From NCBI GenBank assembly GCA_027489375.1, contig JAIXZW010000013.1, positions 124,001-188,000 of the forward strand: 64,000 nt of DNA, in the 5' to 3' direction. Positions 38,135 to 47,811 of the stretch are shown piece after piece. Every line of letters begins with the position of its first letter. The stretch's first letter is position 1. A program made the position numbers and the translations under genes. The notes below the pieces were generated by a model, which worked only from the letters and a program-made list of their open reading frames with translations, was not told the origin of the DNA and ran no database searches. Origin of the DNA: Paracoccaceae bacterium. Its GTDB lineage: Bacteria > Pseudomonadota > Alphaproteobacteria > Rhodobacterales > Rhodobacteraceae.

Positions 38135-39148
38135 GTGACAGGCATCGATGAACCCATTCTCGCCTCGCTTGGCTGGTCGGCGCATTTCGCCGACCAGATC
38201 GGCCCCGATGACGCGGGTCTGATCCCGCTGCGCATCGCCACCGTCCACCGCGCCCGCATGTCGGCCATCGGGCCGGACGGCCCCGTCCGCCTGACACTGC
38301 CGCATAAATTGAACACCGCCGATTATGCCGTGGGCGACTGGATATTGGCCGAAGCGGGAACCCACCTCGTCATCCGCCGACTCGACCGTGCCACGCTCTT
38401 CCAGCGCCGGACCGAAGGGGCCAAGTTCCAGCAGCTCATCGCGGCCAATGTCGACACGCTCTTGATCGTCACCTCCTGCAACGACGACTTCAACCCTGCC
38501 CGCCTCGAACGCTACCTCGCGCTTTGCAACGAGGCGGGCACCACCCCCGTGATCGTCCTGACCAAAGCCGACCAGACCCCCGATCCCGCCGCCTTCCAAC
38601 GCGAAGCAGCAAGCCTGCAACGCGGCCTTCCCGTGGTCTTCCTGAACGGCAAGACACCCGAAGCCGCCGACATCCTTGCACCGTGGTGCGGCGAGGGGCA
38701 GACCGTGGCGCTTGTTGGCTCCTCCGGCGTGGGAAAATCGACGCTTCTGAACACCCTTGCCGCCCATACCGAAGACACCGCCCAAGCCACCGGCGGCATC
38801 CGCGAAAGCGATGACAAGGGGCGGCATACGACCACCTCGCGCTCGCTTCACCGCATCCACGGCGGCGGCTGGGTGATCGACACGCCGGGGATGCGCACGC
38901 TCCACGTCAGCGACATCACCGACGGCATCGACCACCTCTTTGCCGAGATCGTCGAACTCGCCCCCCACTGCCGCTTCCGCAATTGCACCCATGCCCACGA
39001 ACCCGGCTGCGCGGTGCTTGCGGCGGTCAAGGACGGCACGCTCGACGCCGCCCGCCTCGACCGCTGGCGCAAACTGGTGGACGAAAACGCGCAGAAAACG
39101 CCCGAGGTGCCGCGCAAGCCCCCTTCGCCGAAAAAGGGCCGTCGCTGA
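38135..39148 (+). CDS. rsgA: Ribosome small-subunit biogenesis GTPase RsgA
   Basis: RsgA is a circularly permuted GTPase that checks 30S subunit maturation. The 337-residue protein shows the permuted order: OB-fold N terminus, G4 VLTKAD, then G1 VGSSGVGKST, G3 DTPGM, and the C-terminal zinc site CRFRNCTHAHEPGC. GTG 38135 is the best start; an upstream in-frame ATG would overlap the esterase gene heavily. It ends 185 bases before the convergent RTX gene, from which it is separated by a terminator. Confidence 0.93.
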   Translation: MTGIDEPILASLGWSAHFADQIGPDDAGLIPLRIATVHRARMSAIGPDGPVRLTLPHKLNTADYAVGDWILAEAGTHLVIRRLDRATLFQRRTEGAKFQQLIAANVDTLLIVTSCNDDFNPARLERYLALCNEAGTTPVIVLTKADQTPDPAAFQREAASLQRGLPVVFLNGKTPEAADILAPWCGEGQTVALVGSSGVGKSTLLNTLAAHTEDTAQATGGIRESDDKGRHTTTSRSLHRIHGGGWVIDTPGMRTLHVSDITDGIDHLFAEIVELAPHCRFRNCTHAHEPGCAVLAAVKDGTLDAARLDRWRKLVDENAQKTPEVPRKPPSPKKGRR

Positions 39149-39259
39149 CATCCTGCGCAATGAGCCCGAGCCAGCGCCTCCGACCCGCCATTGGATACGC
39201 GCCCCCCAAGCCGGATTGCAGACGGCGGAACCCTCGCCACAGATCGACGCGCCTGCGCG

Positions 39260-39297
39260 AAAAAAGGCCGGGGCCGCAAGCTTTCGCTGCGGCCCCG
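39260..39297 (-). terminator. Rho-independent terminator of the RTX gene
   Basis: On the minus strand CGGGGCCGC and GCGGCCCCG (39269-39297) pair, extended by AGC/GCT with a bulge, and run into a six-T tract. This is a strong terminator for the RTX gene. Confidence 0.9.
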
Positions 39298-39332
39298 AAC
39301 AGTTGCGCTTTCGTGGTGGCCGATGCCCTGCG

Positions 39333-42300
39333 TCAGAACAGCAGGGTCGTGTCGTAAGTCAACGAAGCCGCCGTCGCACCGACAAGAAGGAGCGATCCTC
39401 CCTCCATCGAGGCATTGTCACTGAAGTCGCCGACCGACTGGTTCAACACGCCATCGTCCGCAAAGTCATCCACCGCCTCCGAAAGCGACGAATACCAAGC
39501 CGTCAGATCAACCCAGTCGTTGTTGGATTGATCGAAGTCACCGATGTCGCCGCCAGCCGTGTTGAAGTCTTCGACCACAAGGTTCCCGCCAGCGACAAAG
39601 ACGAAGCTGTCGGCACCCTCTCCACCGTTTGCGGTGTCATTGCCGAGACCGCCGGTAATCGTGTCGGAATCCAGCCCGCCGTAAAGCGCATCGTTGCCAA
39701 CTTCGCCCGACAGGAAATCGTTGTCGTCGCCTGCGAAGATGGTGTCATCGCCCGCACCGCCGAACAGCGCATCCTCGTCGTTCGAAGGAGCGGGATCGAT
39801 CGGATTTTCCGAAAAGATCACGCCGCCGGACTGAAGCCCGCCATAGATCACATCATCGCCGGCGCCGCCGTCGGCAAAGTCGCGCCCTTCGCCCGAAATG
39901 ATCGTGTCGTCGCCTTCGTCACCGAACAGAAGGTCGCCATCGTCTTCTCCGTCGAGCAAATCGCCGCCATCGCCGCCGGAGATGATGTCCAGATCATCGC
40001 CGGTTCGGACCGTATCGGCCCCTGCGCCGCCGTAAATCTCGTCACTGTCGTCGAAGGGATTGGCATCCGGCGCAAAGAAGCCGGGCACGCCGCCATCATA
40101 ATTGTCCGACGTGCCATTGGCGCTTTCTATGACATCATCGCCATTGCCGCCCGACAGAACGTCCGATCCCGCCCCGCCGAAAAGGGCGTCTGCACCGTCG
40201 CCACCGTCGAAACGGTCGCCGGTCGCCGTTCCGGAAAGGGTGAAGTCACCCTCCCCAAGCCCCACTGCATCGAAGCCCGAGAAGACAAGTTGCGCGCCGC
40301 CTTGCGTGATCGTGCCTTCGCCCGGTGCGGTGTAGGTGATCGTGGCCCCTCCGACGACCGCGTCGAGGTCGAGCCTGTCGATACCGTCGCCGCCATAGAG
40401 CACACCGTTGCCGAAGCCGGGGGTGACAACGACCAGATCGTCACCATCGCCACCTGACACGCTTGCGTCGCCGGTTCCGGCAGCGAGCGTGTCGTCACCC
40501 GCGCCGCCGTCGACCGTATCGGCTCCGGCACCGCCCGTCAGGACATCACCGCCCGCACCACCGGCAAGCGAGTCATTGCCGATGCCGCCGTCGAGCGTGT
40601 CGTCAAAGGAACTGCCGATGATCGTGTCGTTGCCCGACCCCAGCAGGTAAAGCTCGATCTCGGTAAAGGCGATGGTTCCGGCAAGTCCGGTCAGAGTGCC
40701 GGTTTCAGGTGCCGAAAGTTCGAGCCGCAGGTTCTCGGCAAGGCCCGAAGCGTCGAAGGTATCGCCAGCCGTCTCGCCGGTTTCACCGCCCGTCACCACA
40801 CCGTTGCCAAAGCCGGACACGACCTTGAACACATCATCACCGCCTTCGCCGGTTTGGGTGTCGGCGCCCGTGCCGCCGGTCAGCAGGTCATTGCCTTCGC
40901 CACCGTTCAGGCTGTCATTGCCCGCGCCGCCCGACAGTTTGTCGGCTCCGTCGCCGCCCAGCATAAGGTCGTCTCCGGTGCCTCCGTCGACAGAATCGTT
41001 GCCGGCACCGCCATCAAGGATGTCGTTCTCTTCATTCCCCGACACGGTGTCGTCACCAAGCCCGCCAAGGACGGTATCGTTGTCCCGACCGCCGGACGCC
41101 TTGTCATCGCCGATGCCCGTTTCGATGCTGTCGGCACCGGCCATGCCGCAAAGGCTATCCTGGCCCTCACCGCCAAGCAGGGTGTCGTTCCCCGCGCCTC
41201 CGAGAAAACTGTCGTTGCCAACGCCACCGTCGGACAAGTCATTTCCATCGCCGCCATCGAGCGAGTCGTTGCCCTCGCCGCCGGTCAGGCTGTCATTGTC
41301 CTCGTTGCCCGACACCGTATCGTCGCCTGAACCGCCGACGACAGTATCGTCGCCGAAGCCACCCAGCAGCCGGTCATTGCCCGCGCCGCCATCGGCAAGG
41401 TCGGTTCCCGTGCCGCCGATCAAAGTATCCGATCCGGCTTCGCCCTGCAGCACGTCGTTGCCTGTGCTGCCATCAATCAGGTCGTTGCCAGCCCCAGCGA
41501 CGACGAGATCGGAGTCTTCGTTACCGTTCAGGGTATCATTGCCCTCGCCGCCGTGCAGGGTGTCATCCGAGGTGCCGCCTCCGATGATGTCGTTGCCCTC
41601 GCCACCGTCGATCGAATCGAAACCGGCACCGCCGAGAACCGAATCTTCGCCCGCGCCCGCCAGAATGCGGTCGCTACCCGTGCCGCCCGACATCGTGTCG
41701 GCTCCGGCCCCACCGTCCAGCACGTCGTCGCCATCGCCACCATCGAGCGAGTCGTTTCCAAGTCCGCCGTCCAAGGTGTCGGCGTCTTCATCGCCCGCAA
41801 CGATATCGTTGCCGTCGCCACCGGTCACTGCATCTGCACCGATCCCGCCATTCAGGATATCGTCGCCCGCGCCACCTGCGATCTGGTCCGCGCCAAGGCC
41901 GCCGGACACGGTGTCGTTGCCTTCGCCGGCGTCGGCCCAGTCATCTCCGTCACCTGCGTCGACCGAATCCGCACCCTTGCCCGCGTCAAGCGCATCTCGG
42001 CCCGCGGCACCGGTCAGCGTATCCGCACCGTCGCCACCGGACAGGCTGTCGTTGCCGAGGCCGCCGTTCAGCGCATCGGCTCCGTCGTTTCCGGCGACCA
42101 GATCGTCGCCGTCACCGCCGTTCAACAGGTCGTTGCCAAGCCCGCCGACCAGCGCGTCATTGCCCGCTCCGCCCACAAGCGTATCGGCCCCGTCACCGCC
42201 GAAGACGACGTCATCACCCTCGCCGGCATCGACCGTATCGTTGCCGGCATTGCCGCTGACAAGATCGTTCCCGGTGCCTGCGTTGACGGTATCATCCCCC

Positions 42301-44108
42301 AGTCCGGCGTCGATCGTATCATTGCCACCGGCACCAAGGATCGTGTCGTTCAGCCCGTCCGCGCCGTCGATGATGTCGCCCTGCGCATCCACGAAGCCTA
42401 TCGGCATGACCTCGCCCGCGTCGGTTCCGTTCACCACACCGTCAGGTGACACGAAGATTTCGCAGACGCTGAAATCCGGCGCGGCGGCAAGGTTCGCGGC
42501 ACGGTCGAACCAATAGAACTGGTAATGCAGGTTTTCGAAGGTGAAGGCTTGGTTGATTGCCGTCGGGCTCCACGTCGCATCTGCGTTCTGCGCCCAACCG
42601 GCGGCAAGAGCCGCGGCCGCAAAGGCCACCTCCTTGCCTGCGGGCGCCTCGACACGGATACCGCTTCCGCCAAGACCATCCGCCGTTATCACGGTATCCT
42701 GCGCCGCGGGTTGGCCAAGGATCAGGTTGTCGGTGCCGCCCGACATGGCGATATTGCCCAGCACGAACCAGTTGTCGCCGATCTTGATGTACTCGCCCGT
42801 GGTCTGGTTGTTGGACCCCACGACATGGCCGCCGACATAGAGGTTGTCACCGATCACCACGCCGTTCTGGTCATTGACCCCACCGAAGACAAGGCTCGCG
42901 CTGACGGTCAGGTTGTCGCCAGCCTGAACGAGTTGCACGCTTTCGTTGCTGCCAAGGTTCACGTCCCCTTTCACGGTTACGTTGTCACCGATGGCAAGAC
43001 AGTTCTCGGCAAAGTTGGAATTCATGTAGACCGAGCCGCAGCCCAGCGTTCCCACCGTCGAATTGTCACCGATCAGCAGGTCGTTGTCGGAATAGTTGGA
43101 GTTCATGTAGATTGACGCACCGACCGAGCTTCCGGCGCCGAGCAGGAACGTGTTCTCGCTGTAGTTCGAATTCAGGTACACAGCCGAACCTACTTTCGAA
43201 CCCGTACCCAGCGTCAGGTCGTTTTCGCTATAGTTCGAATGCATGTAGATGGCTGCGCCGACGAATGCGCCGTTGCCCATCGTGACCGTATTGTCGCTAT
43301 AGTTCGAATGCAGGTCGACCGCCCCGCCAACCGAGGATGTGTCCCCCGCCGTAAACGACGAAACCGAGTAATTTGAATGCATCGCGACGGTGCCCGTCAC
43401 CGAAAGGGAATCGCCGGCGGCAAAGGTCATATGGTTGACATCGGCGCTATTGCCTTCGCCGAACATGTAGACGGTGCCGTTGATCTTCGCATTGTCGCCA
43501 AGCGTCAGGGTCTTGTCAGCGAAATGGCCTTCCATGTTGACGTTGCAATTGAACACCGCTCCATCGCCCGCCGTGACGTTCATCGTGGTGTAGTGGGCGT
43601 TCAGCACGAACTGCTGGTTGAACACCACGCTATTGCCCACTGTCACGGTCGCTGCGGCGGAGTCGTTCATGACGATGCCGTTGAAGGTCACGCCATTCCC
43701 GGCAGTGACCGCATCCGTTCCCGCCGAACCGACGACGAGCCCGACCGTCGCCCCGTCGCCTGCCTGAACCGCGATGCTCTTGGCCGAGGATGCAAGCAAC
43801 TGCACACCGTCCGCATCCACGCCTGCAGCGATTTTGACCGTGGCCTCGACACCGGGGAAGAAGCTGATCGCCCCCTGGTTCACCGCCGGCAGGCCGCTGA
43901 CGCTCTGGTTGAACTGCACCTCGACTGCACCCGTAGTGCCCGGCGCCATCTGGATGATCGAGTGGGCATTATACCCGTTGTCGACGATGAACACGTCTCC
44001 GGGTTGGGCCGTGATGACGCCCGCGTTCACTTGCGGGAAGCCGTTGACGTTTCCGGCGTCGAGCGTTCCGACAGGGGCACCGGCCGCGATGATGTAATAG
44101 GTTGTCAT
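39333..44108 (-). CDS. Giant RTX protein with N-terminal solenoid-like repeats, probable type I secretion substrate
   Basis: The 1591-residue protein has no Sec signal. Residues about 1-540 are Gly/Asn/Val-rich with repeating AGDG/GDN turns and contain six repeats spaced 23-27 residues, centred on [ML]-[HN]-SNYS. That suggests a beta-solenoid not obviously matching a named family. The next ~900 residues hold dozens of GGxGxDxhx-type calcium-binding nonapeptides. The C terminus ([29 protein letters not shown]) has the hydroxylated/hydrophobic character of T1SS signals. No ABC transporter or membrane-fusion genes are adjacent, so it must use one encoded elsewhere. Start [10 protein letters not shown] (44108) is likely; a GTG at 44153 is possible. 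A surface-layer, adhesin or biofilm role is typical of such proteins and unproven here. Confidence 0.9.
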   Translation of the reverse strand: MTTYYIIAAGAPVGTLDAGNVNGFPQVNAGVITAQPGDVFIVDNGYNAHSIIQMAPGTTGAVEVQFNQSVSGLPAVNQGAISFFPGVEATVKIAAGVDADGVQLLASSAKSIAVQAGDGATVGLVVGSAGTDAVTAGNGVTFNGIVMNDSAAATVTVGNSVVFNQQFVLNAHYTTMNVTAGDGAVFNCNVNMEGHFADKTLTLGDNAKINGTVYMFGEGNSADVNHMTFAAGDSLSVTGTVAMHSNYSVSSFTAGDTSSVGGAVDLHSNYSDNTVTMGNGAFVGAAIYMHSNYSENDLTLGTGSKVGSAVYLNSNYSENTFLLGAGSSVGASIYMNSNYSDNDLLIGDNSTVGTLGCGSVYMNSNFAENCLAIGDNVTVKGDVNLGSNESVQLVQAGDNLTVSASLVFGGVNDQNGVVIGDNLYVGGHVVGSNNQTTGEYIKIGDNWFVLGNIAMSGGTDNLILGQPAAQDTVITADGLGGSGIRVEAPAGKEVAFAAAALAAGWAQNADATWSPTAINQAFTFENLHYQFYWFDRAANLAAAPDFSVCEIFVSPDGVVNGTDAGEVMPIGFVDAQGDIIDGADGLNDTILGAGGNDTIDAGLGDDTVNAGTGNDLVSGNAGNDTVDAGEGDDVVFGGDGADTLVGGAGNDALVGGLGNDLLNGGDGDDLVAGNDGADALNGGLGNDSLSGGDGADTLTGAAGRDALDAGKGADSVDAGDGDDWADAGEGNDTVSGGLGADQIAGGAGDDILNGGIGADAVTGGDGNDIVAGDEDADTLDGGLGNDSLDGGDGDDVLDGGAGADTMSGGTGSDRILAGAGEDSVLGGAGFDSIDGGEGNDIIGGGTSDDTLHGGEGNDTLNGNEDSDLVVAGAGNDLIDGSTGNDVLQGEAGSDTLIGGTGTDLADGGAGNDRLLGGFGDDTVVGGSGDDTVSGNEDNDSLTGGEGNDSLDGGDGNDLSDGGVGNDSFLGGAGNDTLLGGEGQDSLCGMAGADSIETGIGDDKASGGRDNDTVLGGLGDDTVSGNEENDILDGGAGNDSVDGGTGDDLMLGGDGADKLSGGAGNDSLNGGEGNDLLTGGTGADTQTGEGGDDVFKVVSGFGNGVVTGGETGETAGDTFDASGLAENLRLELSAPETGTLTGLAGTIAFTEIELYLLGSGNDTIIGSSFDDTLDGGIGNDSLAGGAGGDVLTGGAGADTVDGGAGDDTLAAGTGDASVSGGDGDDLVVVTPGFGNGVLYGGDGIDRLDLDAVVGGATITYTAPGEGTITQGGAQLVFSGFDAVGLGEGDFTLSGTATGDRFDGGDGADALFGGAGSDVLSGGNGDDVIESANGTSDNYDGGVPGFFAPDANPFDDSDEIYGGAGADTVRTGDDLDIISGGDGGDLLDGEDDGDLLFGDEGDDTIISGEGRDFADGGAGDDVIYGGLQSGGVIFSENPIDPAPSNDEDALFGGAGDDTIFAGDDNDFLSGEVGNDALYGGLDSDTITGGLGNDTANGGEGADSFVFVAGGNLVVEDFNTAGGDIGDFDQSNNDWVDLTAWYSSLSEAVDDFADDGVLNQSVGDFSDNASMEGGSLLLVGATAASLTYDTTLLF
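39610..42350 (-). repeat. RTX calcium-binding nonapeptide array
   Basis: There is a nearly continuous series of GGxGxD-type 9-residue repeats (e.g. [15 protein letters not shown]) with a few non-repeat inserts. The codons are highly similar from unit to unit, so the opposite strand also reads as a long open frame. Confidence 0.93.
43008..43382 (-). repeat. Six tandem SNYS-type repeats (69-nt period) in the RTX gene
   Basis: The hexapeptide [ML][HN]SN[YF][SA] recurs at 43365-43382, 43296-43313, 43227-43244, 43158-43175, 43089-43106 and 43008-43025. Spacing is exactly 69 nt four times, then 81 nt. Each unit reads roughly SNYSxN-xxxLGxGSxVGxxVY, as expected of a stacked solenoid rung. Confidence 0.9.
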
Positions 44109-44229
44109 ACTTGCATACTCTTTACTGGGCTCCGAATGCGGAGCGGCGTTCACGCTTCGCGCAGGAAGCAGGACATTGCTACGGATGAAAGACAGGCGCA
44201 GATGGCCCGAAGTGCCACGGACTGCGCGG

Positions 44230-44325
44230 CTATGGTTCCAAGTTCGACATAGGGATCGGGACGATGCTCGTCCCGGTGCTCAATCTCATGTCCCGGATCG
44301 GGGGGCTGATCTTGTCTTTGCGCAT
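44230..44325 (-). CDS. Possible 31-residue small protein upstream of the RTX gene
   Basis: Frame [20 protein letters not shown]... ends in TAG and has GAGGTAGAC before ATG, a very good ribosome site for this genome. It is on the RTX gene's strand and 122 bases upstream of it. It also contains the 8-bp stem hairpin 44257-44275. It could be a leader peptide, a small gene or chance. Confidence 0.3.
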   Translation of the reverse strand: MRKDKISPPIRDMRLSTGTSIVPIPMSNLEP

Positions 44326-44499
44326 GTCTACCTCGTACCACACCAACGAACCGCACCTCATCCGCCCCCACAGACTGGCCGGCACACCCGACCGCGATGC
44401 AATTCGACGTTGAAGAAAGGACGGGCCGGGCCGATCTGGCAACTTTTTTCTTTCGACGGGACTTATTTTTTCTCGAGCCGTGCCGTTACAATAACGCCT

Positions 44500-44516
44500 C
44501 CGGTTCGATGAACCGG
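44500..44516. repeat. Interrupted palindrome CCGGTTC-GAT-GAACCGG
   Basis: Exact 7-bp arms around 3 bases, about 390 bp upstream of the RTX start, of a size typical for an operator half-site pair. No factor can be assigned. Confidence 0.45.
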
Positions 44517-44896
44517 CACAGGGCAGACACCGGGATTCAACCTTGGGTTTTACTTAACATTCACCCAGAAATGCGCGCTCGCGAGGCTTCGGATCAGTAT
44601 TGTCTCCGCTTATATCTTTGTAGATAAACCCTTCACCGATGCCCGCGACACCGATTTTGGTTCGATGTCCGCCGTTTCGCCCCGATCCGGCTTCAGACAC
44701 CGTTCGTTTTTCAAGCCGCGTCCCTGCAACCCTTCGGCGAACTTCCTGCCGCGGGACGATGATTGCGCCACGGTCACACTTTGCACATGTCAACCTCGCC
44801 GGACCCTGTTCACGATGGTTCGCCCAACGCACGCGGAAGACGAATCTGCGGGTGCGGCCGGTCACAGTCGATGCAAGCAGCACCGCAACCACCACG

Positions 44897-44932
44897 TTTT
44901 TCGTACGATTTCGCCTCACAAAGTACGAAAAA
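44897..44932. repeat. Inverted repeat TTTTTCGTAC ... GTACGAAAAA
   Basis: Exact 10-bp arms (44897-44906 and 44923-44932) are separated by 16 bases, about 80 bp upstream of the EamA start. The A/T tracts are at the outer ends, so it does not look like a terminator; a protein-binding site is more likely. Confidence 0.55.
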
Positions 44933-45013
44933 GCGCCATCTGGACTTATCACCCGCCCTTGGCAGCGCAGCCATCGCGGCCTAGCAATGGCTGATACAAC
45001 TTCTGGACTCCGC

Positions 45014-45916
45014 ATGACCGAACGTTCCTTACGCACTCCCCGCGCGATGATTGGCGTCGGGCTGATGCTTTCGGCAATGGTCGTGCTGCCGTTCCTCGAT
45101 GTCGTGGCGAAAACCCTCGGACAGCAGGGCATGCCGGTCATACAGATCGTTTGGGCACGCATGGCCTTCGGCGCGGCGCTCACCCTGCCCTTCGTGCTGC
45201 GCCTTGGTGGCAAGGCCGCGCTTTTGCCTGATCGGCCATGGTATCACACGTTCCGCTCGGCATTGCTGATCAGTGCGACATTTTCGTTTTTCTTTGCTCT
45301 TAAATTCCTGCCCATCGCCGATGCGCTGGCGATCTTCTTCGTGCAGCCGCTCATCGTGACGGCCCTTTCGCCGCTTGTCCTGCGCGAACATGTCGGCCCC
45401 CGCCGCTGGGCGGCCGTGGGCATCGGCTTTCTCGGCACGCTCATCATCATCCGCCCCGGCCTGACCGAAGTGAACCCCGGGACCTTCCTTGCGCTTGCGG
45501 CAGGAACGTGCCTTGCGCTTTACTTCCTGATGACCCGCCGCATTGCCGGGCAAACCCATGCGGTCTTTACGACCTTTCACACCAGCCTGATCGGCACTGT
45601 CCTGTCGAGCGCAATTGCCCTTTTCCTGTGGCAGGCTCCTACCCCGCAGCAATGGGGGCTTCTGTTCCTCATCGGCCTTATTGCCACGGTCGGTCATTTC
45701 CTGATCGTGCGCGCCTACGATCATGCCGAAGCCTCGCTCCTCGCCCCGCTCGCCTACTCCGAGATGGTCATGGCAACGATTGCCGGCTGGTGGTTCTTCG
45801 GTGATTTCCCCGATGGCTGGACTTTTGCCGGCGTGGCGATCCTCATTTCTTGCGCGATCTACATTTCCGTCCGCGAACGCACGAAGAAACCCCCTCTCAA
45901 CCCCGAAGCCGCCTGA
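45014..45916 (+). CDS. EamA-family (DMT) transporter
   Basis: The 300-residue inner-membrane protein has about ten helices in two EamA halves (e.g. MLSAMVVLPFLDVVAKTLGQ and ALAAGTCLALYFLMTRRIAG). It is a putative metabolite exporter with unassigned substrate and is a distant relative of the one at 32.4-33.2 kb. ATG 45014 (MTERSLRTP) or ATG 44987 may be used; neither has a strong ribosome site. The open frame continues far upstream without protein-like features. It ends 1 base before the end of the convergent methyltransferase gene. Confidence 0.88.
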   Translation: MTERSLRTPRAMIGVGLMLSAMVVLPFLDVVAKTLGQQGMPVIQIVWARMAFGAALTLPFVLRLGGKAALLPDRPWYHTFRSALLISATFSFFFALKFLPIADALAIFFVQPLIVTALSPLVLREHVGPRRWAAVGIGFLGTLIIIRPGLTEVNPGTFLALAAGTCLALYFLMTRRIAGQTHAVFTTFHTSLIGTVLSSAIALFLWQAPTPQQWGLLFLIGLIATVGHFLIVRAYDHAEASLLAPLAYSEMVMATIAGWWFFGDFPDGWTFAGVAILISCAIYISVRERTKKPPLNPEAA

Positions 45917-45917
45917 C

Positions 45918-46754
45918 CTAGACCTTCCGCGCGATCACCACACCGAGCGTAATCTGCCCCGCCTCGGCCATGCCGATCATGTTCTGCGACTTTTCCTTGG
46001 CCGTGCTGCCCTGCAACAGATGCAGCCCCAGCGGCGGCGGCGGCGCACCTGCCGCAAGTTCCGCCACCCGTGCGCGGTGGTGCGCCAGAACCGTGGGGGT
46101 GCGGTCCTCTTCCTCGACGATCTCGAAACCGCTCGCCCCGAGCAGGTCGCGCAATTCCGCCATCGTCACCAGATGGCTCGTCTCGGCGCTGTCAGCCCAA
46201 GGCACGGGAAAGCGCATCCCCGCCACCGGCCCCTTCATCACGTCATAGATCACCAACTCGCCACCCGATTGCAGCACCCGCGCCGCCTCGGCGTATTTCG
46301 TGGCGCGGTCGGCGATGTTCATGCCCACATGAAAGGTCAGCGCCGCCGAAAAGGCGCCATCGTCGAATGGCAGGTCGAGCGCGCTGCCCAGCACGAAATC
46401 GGCCCTTTCCGACAACCCCGTCAGCGCCGTGAACTCTTGCGCAAGCTCCACATATTCCGGCGTCAGGTCGATCCCCGTGGTGCGGCAGCCCACCTCGGCC
46501 GCCAGATAGCGCACCAACCCGCCCAGCCCGCTGCCGATATCAAGCACCCTGTCGCCCGCCGTCAGGCCCGCCCGCGCCACGATCTCGGCCGTTGCCCCAC
46601 GCCCGCCCATGTGGAATTCGTCCACGGGGGCAAGATCGGCAGGTCGCAGCGCCTGTGGGTCCAGACCCGATCGTTCGATCGCGTCGAAGATGCGCGACCG
46701 CAGGTTCCCCACGCCATAATGACCCGCAACCGCACGCTCGATCAGTTCGGCCAT
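45918..46754 (-). CDS. Class I SAM-dependent methyltransferase (small-molecule type)
   Basis: The 278-residue protein has motif I VLDIGSGLGGLVRYLA, the acidic post-I residue in TTGIDLTPEY and the FHVGMNIADRATKYAEAARVLQSGG segment typical of UbiE/COQ5 and sarcosine/glycine methyltransferase-like enzymes. The start region has DEFHMGGRGATAEI, which precedes the SAM motif in these families. GGAGGG precedes ATG 46754. The substrate is unknown. It is convergent with the EamA gene and downstream of the LuxR-type regulator's terminator. Confidence 0.88.
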   Translation of the reverse strand: MAELIERAVAGHYGVGNLRSRIFDAIERSGLDPQALRPADLAPVDEFHMGGRGATAEIVARAGLTAGDRVLDIGSGLGGLVRYLAAEVGCRTTGIDLTPEYVELAQEFTALTGLSERADFVLGSALDLPFDDGAFSAALTFHVGMNIADRATKYAEAARVLQSGGELVIYDVMKGPVAGMRFPVPWADSAETSHLVTMAELRDLLGASGFEIVEEEDRTPTVLAHHRARVAELAAGAPPPPLGLHLLQGSTAKEKSQNMIGMAEAGQITLGVVIARKV

Positions 46755-46844
46755 GACAGACCCTCCCCATCCGGCGACATTCACAAAGCCTAACAGGTTT
46801 TCGCCGGATTCGGGAGTCGCCTCCCGCCGCAGCGGACAGTTGCA

Positions 46845-46875
46845 AAACAAAAGGCCTGCGGCATCACCGCAGGCC
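46845..46875 (-). terminator. Rho-independent terminator of the LuxR-type regulator gene
   Basis: GGCCTGCGG (46853-46861) pairs perfectly with CCGCAGGCC (46867-46875) around CATCA. On the minus strand it is followed by TTTTGTTTT. Confidence 0.9.
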
Positions 46876-46901
46876 CTTTGAAAATTCCGCGAAGGAAAGC
46901 G

Positions 46902-47549
46902 TCAGATCAGCCCGAGGTCCCGCGCCACGATCACCGCCTGCGTCCGGTTCGTCGCCGACAGTTTTTTGCAGATGCTGGTGACATGCATCTTGATCGTCGG
47001 CTCGGCCAGTTTCAGGTCGTTGGCAATTTCCTTGTTCTGCTTGCCCTCGGCCAGATAGGAAAGAACCATCATCTCCTTGTCCGAAAGCCGCCCGTTCTTC
47101 GTCGTGCGCCCTGCGTTGTGCCGCTCGCGCACCAGTTCCAGCGGCATGTAATGCTCGCCCGCATACATGAAGCGGATCGCGTTCGCCAAAGACCGCACGC
47201 CCGTGGTCTTGAGCACGATGCCCGACGACCCCGCGTTCATGATCTCGTCCAGCATCCGCGGTGTCGGGTTGCCCGTGATGATCGCCACCGGCTTGCCGCC
47301 GTTGATGCGGATCGCACGGCGCAGCCCCGAAACCCCGTTCATCCCCGGCATGTTGAGGTCGAGGAGAACAACATCGAACGGCCCCGAGGCGGTGATATGG
47401 TCCAGCGCCTCGTCCAAGGTCTTGCCGGTTGTCACCTCCATATCCGACGCCGACGAAAGATACATCGCGAACACATCGAGGACCATCTCATGGTCATCGG
47501 CGATGAGAATACGGATCTTTCCGCTACCGTTTCCGCCTGTGATAGACAT
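46902..47549 (-). CDS. LuxR/NarL-family response regulator
   Basis: The 215-residue protein is a receiver domain (acid pocket D18/D19, phospho-acceptor D64 in VVLLDLNMPGMNG, conserved lysine in GIVLKTTG) joined to a C-terminal LuxR helix-turn-helix (NKEIANDLKLAEPTIKMHVTSICKKL). It should be phosphorylated by a histidine kinase or HPt. The hybrid kinase with HPt across the divergent region is the obvious donor. ATG 47549 gives the normal N terminus; the longer frame lacks support. It may bind the repeats in the 262-bp upstream region. Confidence 0.93.
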   Translation of the reverse strand: MSITGGNGSGKIRILIADDHEMVLDVFAMYLSSASDMEVTTGKTLDEALDHITASGPFDVVLLDLNMPGMNGVSGLRRAIRINGGKPVAIITGNPTPRMLDEIMNAGSSGIVLKTTGVRSLANAIRFMYAGEHYMPLELVRERHNAGRTTKNGRLSDKEMMVLSYLAEGKQNKEIANDLKLAEPTIKMHVTSICKKLSATNRTQAVIVARDLGLI

Positions 47550-47648
47550 TCGCCCAGTCTCTCCATTCGTTCGCTTGCGCTGTCTTATGGCGGTCTGCAA
47601 GAAGCGGACCAATACGACAGCCTTTCGCCAGCTACATCTTAATCAAGG

Positions 47649-47773
47649 ATACCGCCTTCTATCGGTATGACAACCATCACCGCGACGAAACCCGACCAAG
47701 TTAGAATGTTACCATACTTAGGTATGGGATGGCATCCGTAATTGGAATGGAACGACCCCACCCTTTTGGTATG
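47649..47773. promoter_or_regulatory. Candidate regulator-binding repeats in the two-component divergent region
   Basis: ATACCG-N8-CGGTAT (47649-47668) and CCATAC-TTAG-GTATGG (47712-47727) are exact interrupted palindromes. A further GGTATG lies at 47768-47773. The shared GGTATG/CATACC core resembles NarL-type TACYNMT heptamers loosely. This region is visibly less GC-rich than its surroundings and separates the response regulator from the periplasmic protein and kinase. Confidence 0.5.
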
Positions 47774-47811
47774 TTTCGCCCCAGTATTTCGTCTTGCGGA
47801 GCCTGCAGTCC

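Larger units (their letters stand above)
44109..45013. other. Long intergenic region upstream of the RTX gene (about 0.9 kb)
   Basis: This region separates the minus-strand RTX gene from the plus-strand EamA gene and should hold both promoters. Parts are visibly less GC-rich (T-tracts at 44445 and 44466, TTATATCTTTGTAGATAAA near 44610). It contains a hairpin CGGGACGA-TGC-TCGTCCCG (44257-44275), CCGGTTC-GAT-GAACCGG (44500-44516) and a long inverted repeat at 44897-44932. A 31-codon frame with a good ribosome site lies at 44230-44325. The longer frames here look non-coding. Confidence 0.6.

Noticed and set aside
40672..42516. 614-codon Ser/Pro-rich frame on the plus strand
   Set aside because: It is antisense to the RTX repeats and its apparent periodicity is just the nonapeptide array read backwards.
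44554..45213. 219-codon minus-strand frame upstream of the EamA gene
   Set aside because: It overlaps the EamA coding region and has no ribosome site or recognisable protein features.
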